64,000 nt of DNA from Bradyrhizobium sp. CCGUVB4N. GTDB taxonomy: Bacteria > Pseudomonadota > Alphaproteobacteria > Rhizobiales > Xanthobacteraceae. Below the pieces are notes generated by a model. That model worked only from the letters and a program-made list of their open reading frames with translations. It ran no database searches and had not been told where the DNA came from. The stretch's first letter is position 1. Each line of letters starts with the position of its first letter. A program made the translations under genes and the position numbers. The stretch spans positions 6,944,001-7,008,000 of the forward strand of contig NZ_JANADP010000001.1 in assembly GCF_024199945.1 (NCBI RefSeq). Reading direction: 5' to 3'. Positions 58,866 to 64,000 of the stretch are shown here, piece after piece.

Positions 58866-61800
58866 TCAACCGCCCTCGCCGACCAGCACGAATGGTGCCC
58901 ACACCGCCGGATCGGCGTTACGCGGTGACGACCGATCGGCAATCAGCTCTTTCATCGAGCGCCGCAACGCTTCGGCGCGGCCGATGCCGGGATGCGCGCT
59001 GAGCTCCGAGAAGGCGCCCGTGGTCAGGCGCACCGCCGCATCGGAATCGACCGGCCAGTGCGAGACCAGCAGCGCGCGAGCGCCGGCATAGAAGAACGCG
59101 CGCGCGAGGCCTGACAGGCCCTCTGCACCCGGCTGGTCGCCCGCGGCCGTATTGCAGGCCGACAGCACCGCCCAATCGGCATCGAGCTTGAGTTTTGCGA
59201 TGCGGCTCGCCGTGAGCAGACCATCATCGTCACTGGTCGGCCTGTCCGGCAGTGTCAGCACCAGCGCCGGCTCGCTGAGACCGTTGACTTCGCCCGCGAC
59301 AAGCCCGTGCGTGGCGAAATCGACGACGCGGTACTGATCGAGCGCGAGCTGATTGACGCTGGTGACGGTCGCGGCCGCACCGAGCTTGACATCGTCCTGC
59401 GGCGAGGCACCGAGCGCCTTCGCCACGGCCCGGAGCTCGCCCGCTGTTTCCGGCAGCGCCGGCAATCCGGTGCGCAGGCGCTCGAGATCGACCGCGGAAC
59501 CCTCATAGTAGTTCTGGTAGGGCTGCACATTGCGCCCTGGCCGCTTGTCGCCGGGCGAGCGCTGCAAGATCGGATCGCCGAAACCGATGAACGGCTTTTG
59601 CGCCCGCGAGTCCCTGGCCAGGCTGCGCAGCGCGCGCAGGCTCGGCACCGAGGGCAACACGGTGATGGCGCGCTCGTTGAGCAGCCACGCTGCCTGCCGG
59701 TAGCGATCCGGGGACGCTCCATCCGGCTTCTTCGTCACCAGCACCTGAAACGGCAGGCTGGTCAGCGCACCCGCGGGGACGATCAGCAGTTTGGGCTTAC
59801 CGGCGATATCCGCCGCGATCGGGCCGAACAATCCACTGTAGAGTTCGAAGGACGCATCGAGGTCGAACGCGGATTGGACCGCCTCGGGATCGCTGAGCCC
59901 CTGCCGCAGATGAGCGACGCGGTCGCTGATCTTGCGGCTATCGAGCGCGATCTGGCGCAGCGCGCTGGCCTCGCGTGTGACCGCGAAAGCATAGGTCTTG
60001 TCACTGAGCGTGATGAACGCCACCAGCGCTTCATCGGGTTTCAACAGGCCCTGCGTTTGCGCGATCGGCAGCGGCTGCGGATTGGACAGTTCGGCATAGG
60101 CCGGAAAGCTGCGGTCGAGCTGCGCCGTGACGTCGTCGAGCGACTTCTGCGCTTGCGATGCTTGCGCGCGCAAATTTGCGAGCAAGGTGTCGTTGCGTTT
60201 TCCGTCCGCCTGCGCAAGCTCGGATGTCACCCGCCTGCTGAGCGTATCGAGGCTCGCCTTCAGATCTTGCTGCCGCCGGACTAGGCCCGCGATCGCATCG
60301 TTGCCGGCGCCAAATCGGGCTGCCATCTGCGACAACGCTGCGCCCGCTTTGGTCTCATGCGCGCGCTGCGCGGCGCCGAAAGCCTCATCCTTGGCCATAG
60401 CATCCGGCTTACCGTCGGAGACGCGCCAGATCCCCTCGATCAGCCAGGGATCGATGTCGGTGAAACGGGTGAACTGCGCATTGCGCTCTGCGTTGAGCGT
60501 CGCCGCGGCGAGCCGCAGCTTCGCAAGGCTCTCCGGCCACTTGCCCTCGCGTCGATCGACGTCAGCCAGATTGATCAGCGTCGCGATCGTGTCCTGATGA
60601 TGAGACCCGAGCTTGTCCTGCGCGATCGCAAGCGCCCGCTCGAGCCGGCTGCGCGCCTCGGCCAACTGACCGGTTTTGAGGTCCAGCAGCGCGACGGCGC
60701 GCAGATCCTTGATCAGCTGCGGGTGAGTCGCGCCAAGCGCGCGCTCGTCGATCTCGAGACAACGCACCAGATACGGCCGGGCTTCGTCCGTCTTGCCGGC
60801 GTCCATCAAGGCCTGTCCGAGTGAGCCGGCCGCAAGCGCGCTTGGGCCGCTGCCCTCGCCGAACTTGCGCTCCATCACCGCAAGCGAGCGGCGGTAGAGG
60901 CCGAGCGCCTGGTCGCTGCGCCCGAGGCTCGCATAGCTGTTGGCGAGATTGTTGAGGGCGCGCCCGACATCGGGGCTGTCCGCGCCAAAGGCCTTCTCGT
61001 CGATCGCGAGCACGCGCTCCTGCAGACCCGCGGCGGCCTCGTGCTTGCCCTGCGCCGAGTAGACGTTGGCGAGATTGTTCAGCCCGATCGCCGTGGTCGG
61101 ATGGTTCGCCCCGTAGATCCGCTCATAGACCTGAAGCGTCTGCTGGTAGAGCTTCTCGGCCTCCACGTAGCGGGCCTCGTGCTCCAGCACGGTCGCGAGA
61201 TTGCCCATGGTGGCCGCGACATTGGGATGCGCGTCGCCGCTACGCGTCCGCGTGATCGCCAGCGCGCGCCGCATCGTGGCTTCGGCGTCGGACAAGCGCC
61301 CCGCATCGAGATAGAGGTTGCCGAGGTCGTTGAGCATCTTGTCGTAGTTCGGTGCAGCCTCGGCATTGCCGCCGAAACTGCGATCGAGCAACGCGATCCC
61401 CTGCTGCAGCAGGCGTTCGCTGTCGTCGAAGCGGCCCTGCAGGCCGTAGGTGTCGCCGAGATTGTCCATGGCGGACGCAATATCGACGGGAGGCGCATTG
61501 GCGGCCTGCAGGCCGGTCAGCGCGCGTTCGAAGTAACCGGCAGCCTCCCTGTAGTTCTCCTTGTCGCGCGCCAGTCCGCCGAGCGCGGCCAGCGTATCCG
61601 ACAAGCGGACGTCATTGGCGCCGAAGGCGCTGGTGCCGAGCGCCAGCGCCCGTTCGGCCACCGTCGTCGCCTCCGCACGCCGGTCGAGCATGCCAAGCGA
61701 ACCCACCAGAATGTTGGAGGTGCGCAGCGTCGAGGCGACATCGTTGTTGCGAAGCTTGATGGCGAGCGCGGCGTTGAGCTTGTCGGCGGCTTCGCCGAAG

Positions 61801-62057
61801 CGGCCGAGATTGTGCAGGAACATGCCCTCGTTGTGCAGCACGCCGGCATAGTTCATGTTGTCGGCGCCCTGCCGGCGGCGCACCAGGTTTTCGAGCTTCT
61901 GGGCGGCCGCCAGCCCCTCGGCCCAATGCCCGCCCTGCGTCGCGGCATTCATCTGCGCCAGCAGCGAATCAAAATCATTGCCGCGCTGGGCGGTGGCCGG
62001 CTTCGATACGGTCAGGGCCGCGAGAAAAAGGGCGGCGAACAAGCGGGCGCGGCTCAT
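58866..62057 (-). CDS. Secreted TPR-CHAT protein (caspase-like)
   Basis: A 1,063-residue exported protein. Signal peptide 1-23 (MSRARLFAALFLAALTVSKPATA). About residues 40-480 are tetratricopeptide repeats of the Kinesin-light-chain type (for example AVYNNLA-like YASLGRSDQALGLYRRSLAV and VYSAQGKHEAAAGLQERVLA). A coiled-coil region (about 570-680) follows, and the C-terminal CHAT domain (about 760-1060) keeps its catalytic dyad: His in DFATHG and Cys in LSACNT. CHAT proteases are caspase-like peptidases; in other bacteria some act in defence (Craspase, gasdermin activation). The target here is unknown. Divergent from the ACP gene with 220 bases between. Confidence 0.93.
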   Translation of the reverse strand: MSRARLFAALFLAALTVSKPATAQRGNDFDSLLAQMNAATQGGHWAEGLAAAQKLENLVRRRQGADNMNYAGVLHNEGMFLHNLGRFGEAADKLNAALAIKLRNNDVASTLRTSNILVGSLGMLDRRAEATTVAERALALGTSAFGANDVRLSDTLAALGGLARDKENYREAAGYFERALTGLQAANAPPVDIASAMDNLGDTYGLQGRFDDSERLLQQGIALLDRSFGGNAEAAPNYDKMLNDLGNLYLDAGRLSDAEATMRRALAITRTRSGDAHPNVAATMGNLATVLEHEARYVEAEKLYQQTLQVYERIYGANHPTTAIGLNNLANVYSAQGKHEAAAGLQERVLAIDEKAFGADSPDVGRALNNLANSYASLGRSDQALGLYRRSLAVMERKFGEGSGPSALAAGSLGQALMDAGKTDEARPYLVRCLEIDERALGATHPQLIKDLRAVALLDLKTGQLAEARSRLERALAIAQDKLGSHHQDTIATLINLADVDRREGKWPESLAKLRLAAATLNAERNAQFTRFTDIDPWLIEGIWRVSDGKPDAMAKDEAFGAAQRAHETKAGAALSQMAARFGAGNDAIAGLVRRQQDLKASLDTLSRRVTSELAQADGKRNDTLLANLRAQASQAQKSLDDVTAQLDRSFPAYAELSNPQPLPIAQTQGLLKPDEALVAFITLSDKTYAFAVTREASALRQIALDSRKISDRVAHLRQGLSDPEAVQSAFDLDASFELYSGLFGPIAADIAGKPKLLIVPAGALTSLPFQVLVTKKPDGASPDRYRQAAWLLNERAITVLPSVPSLRALRSLARDSRAQKPFIGFGDPILQRSPGDKRPGRNVQPYQNYYEGSAVDLERLRTGLPALPETAGELRAVAKALGASPQDDVKLGAAATVTSVNQLALDQYRVVDFATHGLVAGEVNGLSEPALVLTLPDRPTSDDDGLLTASRIAKLKLDADWAVLSACNTAAGDQPGAEGLSGLARAFFYAGARALLVSHWPVDSDAAVRLTTGAFSELSAHPGIGRAEALRRSMKELIADRSSPRNADPAVWAPFVLVGEGG

Positions 62058-62101
62058 GCGAAAATCCCGTCACGCGCGTCAAACTGCAATTTTGGAAAGA
62101 T

Positions 62102-62120
62102 AGGGGCGGTCGCCGCCCCT
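62102..62120. other. GC-rich hairpin between TPR-CHAT and ACP genes
   Basis: AGGGGCGG and CCGCCCCT form an 8-bp stem with a 3-base loop. On the minus strand it lies 45 bases ahead of the TPR-CHAT start, so it may be in the leader of that mRNA. No T run follows, so it is not a clear terminator. Confidence 0.4.
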
Positions 62121-62223
62121 GTCGACCGCGGGAAATCGCGCCCGCTTGTGCACGAAATGAGCATCCGGCGACGCAGGAAAGCAACAGTCCCCAACCTTCA
62201 ACGGCTGCGGCGTTTGGGCCAAA

Positions 62224-62251
62224 TTGACAACCTTGAGGTCGCCCGTATTGT
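62224..62251 (+). promoter_or_regulatory. Sigma-70 promoter of the ACP gene
   Basis: TTGACA (62224-62229), perfect -35, and TATTGT (62246-62251) with 16 bases between, 26 bases upstream of the ACP start codon. The leader would be short. This is the best housekeeping-type promoter in the window. Confidence 0.65.
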
Positions 62252-62277
62252 CGTTCTGAGTATTTCTGGGAAATGAC

Positions 62278-62532
62278 ATGACACGCGAGCAGATTTCGGA
62301 TTTCTGCGTTATTGCGCTAGCCAATATCCTGAGAATCTCCAGGGACCGCGTCGACACCGGCACGAAATTCAGCCGGCTCGGCATCGATTCGGCGATGCTC
62401 GTCTACCTCATGATGGAACTCGAGGAGAAGCTCGACCTCGAACTGTCGACGGACGACTTCTACGACCACCCTACGGTTGAGGCGCTGTCGCGATTTCTCG
62501 CCGACAAGCGCGCGCTCCGCTCCGCCGCCTGA
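62278..62532 (+). CDS. Acyl carrier protein
   Basis: An 84-residue carrier protein: MTREQISDFCVIALANILRI. The phosphopantetheine attachment site is GIDS at 35-38 (Ser38), in FSRLGIDSAMLVYLMMELEE, followed by helix 3. It is distinct from the housekeeping AcpP (which has GADSLDTVE) and resembles carriers linked to polyketide or FAAL systems. The FAAL gene starts 23 bases downstream, on the same strand, so the ligase probably loads a fatty acid onto this carrier. The promoter lies just upstream. Confidence 0.92.
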   Translation: MTREQISDFCVIALANILRISRDRVDTGTKFSRLGIDSAMLVYLMMELEEKLDLELSTDDFYDHPTVEALSRFLADKRALRSAA

Positions 62533-62555
62533 GGGCGGCTGAAGCCGGCGCCCCC

Positions 62556-64000
62556 GTGGACAACCACCGCTCGCTCGTGGCGCTCCTGGCCCGGCGCGCG
62601 GCGGAGCAGGCTGACGATCGCGCCTATGTCTTCGTCTCCGATCGCGGGACGGAGGAAGCCTCCCTCACCTTCCGCCAATTGCATGATGCCGCGCGCGCCC
62701 TCGCCGCGCGCCTGACCGCGACCGCCCAGCCCGGAGACCGTGCAATCCTGGTGTTTCCGCCGGGCATCGAATTCATGGTGGCGTTCTTCGGCTGCCTGAT
62801 CGCCGGCGTGATCGCCGTCCCGATGATGATGCCGCGGCGGAACAGCGCCCGCGATGCCAGCGCCGCGATCCTCGCCAATTGCACGCCGGCGCTCGCGCTG
62901 ACCACTTCGGCCTTCGCCCTGCGCGGCGATCTGCGGGAACGCTTTGCGCAGGAGAACATCCGGTGGATCGAAGTCGATCTCACCGAAGCGGCCGACGCCA
63001 CGGTCGAGCAGCAAGAGCCTACTCCCGACGACATCGCGTTCCTGCAATACACCTCCGGCTCGACCTCCGAGCCGAAAGGCGTGATGGTCAGCCACGCCAA
63101 TCTGCTCGCCAATCTCGAGATGATCCGGATTGCGCTCGGCAACACCAGGCAATCGACCTATGTCAACTGGGTGCCGCTCTATCACGACATGGGGCTGATC
63201 CTGAACGCGTTGCAGGCGCTCTATGTCGGCGCGACCTGCGTGCTGATGGCGCCGAACGCGTTCATGCAGCGGCCACTCGGCTGGTTGCGCGCGATCTCGC
63301 ATTATCGTGCGGAGGTCGCCTGCGGCCCCAATTTCGGCTTCGACCTCTGCGTCAGCCGCTATCGCGCCGACCAGATGGAGGGCGTGGACCTGTCCTCGCT
63401 CAGGATCGCGCTCAACGGCGCCGAGCCGGTGCGCGCCGACACCATCGCGCGCTTCATCGAAACCTTTGCGCCGCACGGCTTCGACGCGCGCGCGATGTAT
63501 CCCGCCTATGGCATGGCGGAGGCGACGCTCCTGATTTCCGGCGGAACGCGCGGCGGTCGCCACGTCGCACGCCATGTCAGCCGCGCCGCGCTTCAGGCGC
63601 ATGTGGCCAAGCCGCCTGCCGATCCGGGCGACGCGCAACTCGTCGTCGGTTGCGGCCGCGCGCTGACCGGCGAGCAGATCGCCATTGTCGACCCCGAACA
63701 CCGTGTGCGGCTCCCGGCCGACCATATCGGTGAAATCTGGGTCAGCGGCGCCAATGTCGCCCGCGCCTATTGGCGCAACGATGCGGCGACGCGCGAAGAG
63801 CTCAATGCGGAGATCGCGGGCGAGGATGGTCGATGGCTCCGCACCGGCGATCTCGGCTTCCTCGATCATGCGGGCGAATTGTTCGTCACCGGCCGGATCA
63901 AGGATCTCATCATCATCCGCGGCATCAATCACTATCCGCAGGACATCGAGCGCACGGTGCAGTCGCAGGACGGCGCCTTGCGCGAGAACTGCGGCGCGGC
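62556..64000 (+). CDS. Fatty acyl-AMP ligase (FAAL), C-terminally cut by window edge
   Basis: At least 481 residues of an adenylate-forming enzyme; the gene continues beyond the window. It should activate a fatty acid as acyl-AMP and pass it to the preceding carrier protein. The P-loop TSGSTSEPKG is at about 166-175, then NWVPLYHDMGLI, PAYGMAEATLLISGG and WLRTGDLGFL, with the hinge GRIKDLIIIRGINHYP near the end. The region RHVSRAALQAHVAKPP is in the place of the FAAL-specific insertion. The GTG at 62556 is used as start (VDNHRSLVALLARRA), with a weak ribosome-binding site. The frame has no stop before 64000. Confidence 0.93.
   Translation, partial: MDNHRSLVALLARRAAEQADDRAYVFVSDRGTEEASLTFRQLHDAARALAARLTATAQPGDRAILVFPPGIEFMVAFFGCLIAGVIAVPMMMPRRNSARDASAAILANCTPALALTTSAFALRGDLRERFAQENIRWIEVDLTEAADATVEQQEPTPDDIAFLQYTSGSTSEPKGVMVSHANLLANLEMIRIALGNTRQSTYVNWVPLYHDMGLILNALQALYVGATCVLMAPNAFMQRPLGWLRAISHYRAEVACGPNFGFDLCVSRYRADQMEGVDLSSLRIALNGAEPVRADTIARFIETFAPHGFDARAMYPAYGMAEATLLISGGTRGGRHVARHVSRAALQAHVAKPPADPGDAQLVVGCGRALTGEQIAIVDPEHRVRLPADHIGEIWVSGANVARAYWRNDAATREELNAEIAGEDGRWLRTGDLGFLDHAGELFVTGRIKDLIIIRGINHYPQDIERTVQSQDGALRENCGA

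Overview
The window is about 65% GC and looks like a Bradyrhizobium (Alphaproteobacteria, Nitrobacteraceae) chromosome. This rests on recognition of gene families and repeats, not on a search. The evidence is the gene content (DUF2336, DUF1328, PRC-barrel stress protein, Omp31-like porin, many periplasmic binding proteins, TRAP transporter, CHASE/GGDEF/EAL proteins, SnoaL-like and DoxX proteins), a possible EcfG-type stress promoter, and several families of dispersed palindromic elements of the kind common in this genus. I see no insertion sequence, prophage, CRISPR array, tRNA or rRNA. About 58 protein genes are supported, most of them short independent units with their own regulator.

Layout. 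1-5.3 kb: the start of an outer-membrane protein, a GNAT acetyltransferase, a cupin, a TetR/SDR divergent pair with two matching operators, a secreted small protein, and a DUF2336 gene with a small partner. 5.4-9.1 kb: a 1,210-residue AsmA-like protein. 9.2-15.8 kb: a cytochrome P450 divergent from its likely TetR repressor across a 12-bp-arm palindrome, an alpha/beta hydrolase, a beta-lactamase-fold serine hydrolase, a branched-chain-type binding protein and a SnoaL-like protein. 15.8-23.8 kb: two large cyclic-di-GMP proteins (PAS-PAS-GAF-GGDEF-EAL and CHASE-GGDEF-EAL) around an MFS carrier, with an orphan periplasmic binding protein divergent from the second. 23.8-27.6 kb: a compact TRAP operon (dctP, fused dctQM, D-2-hydroxyacid dehydrogenase-like). 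28-33 kb: DoxX/LysR pair, a secreted caspase-like protein, a SulP permease and another orphan binding protein.

34-41 kb: FAD-linked oxidase, thioesterase, DUF1328, UvrD helicase carrying an in-frame palindromic-repeat insertion, a HicB-like protein, and a cysteine-rich protein coupled to an OmpA-like protein. 41-45 kb: DUF962/Mpo1-like, an extended SDR, an isoprenylcysteine methyltransferase-like protein and a sorbosone-dehydrogenase-like beta-propeller. 45-49 kb: aspartate dehydrogenase plus a LysR/MFS/tartrate (or D-malate) dehydrogenase catabolic module. 49-54 kb: two paralogous secreted serine hydrolases (one with LysM), lipoproteins, a TetR with paired operators, and a PRC-barrel protein. 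54-58.8 kb: a YadG/YadH-like ABC exporter, glycine-zipper protein, L,D-transpeptidase, and an M28-fold protein that has lost the usual metal ligands but has an HExxH. 58.8-64 kb: a secreted TPR-CHAT protein, divergent from an acyl carrier protein and a fatty acyl-AMP ligase that runs off the window edge. This ACP-FAAL pair is probably the start of an uncharacterised lipid or lipopeptide pathway and is the best candidate for a larger unexplored system.
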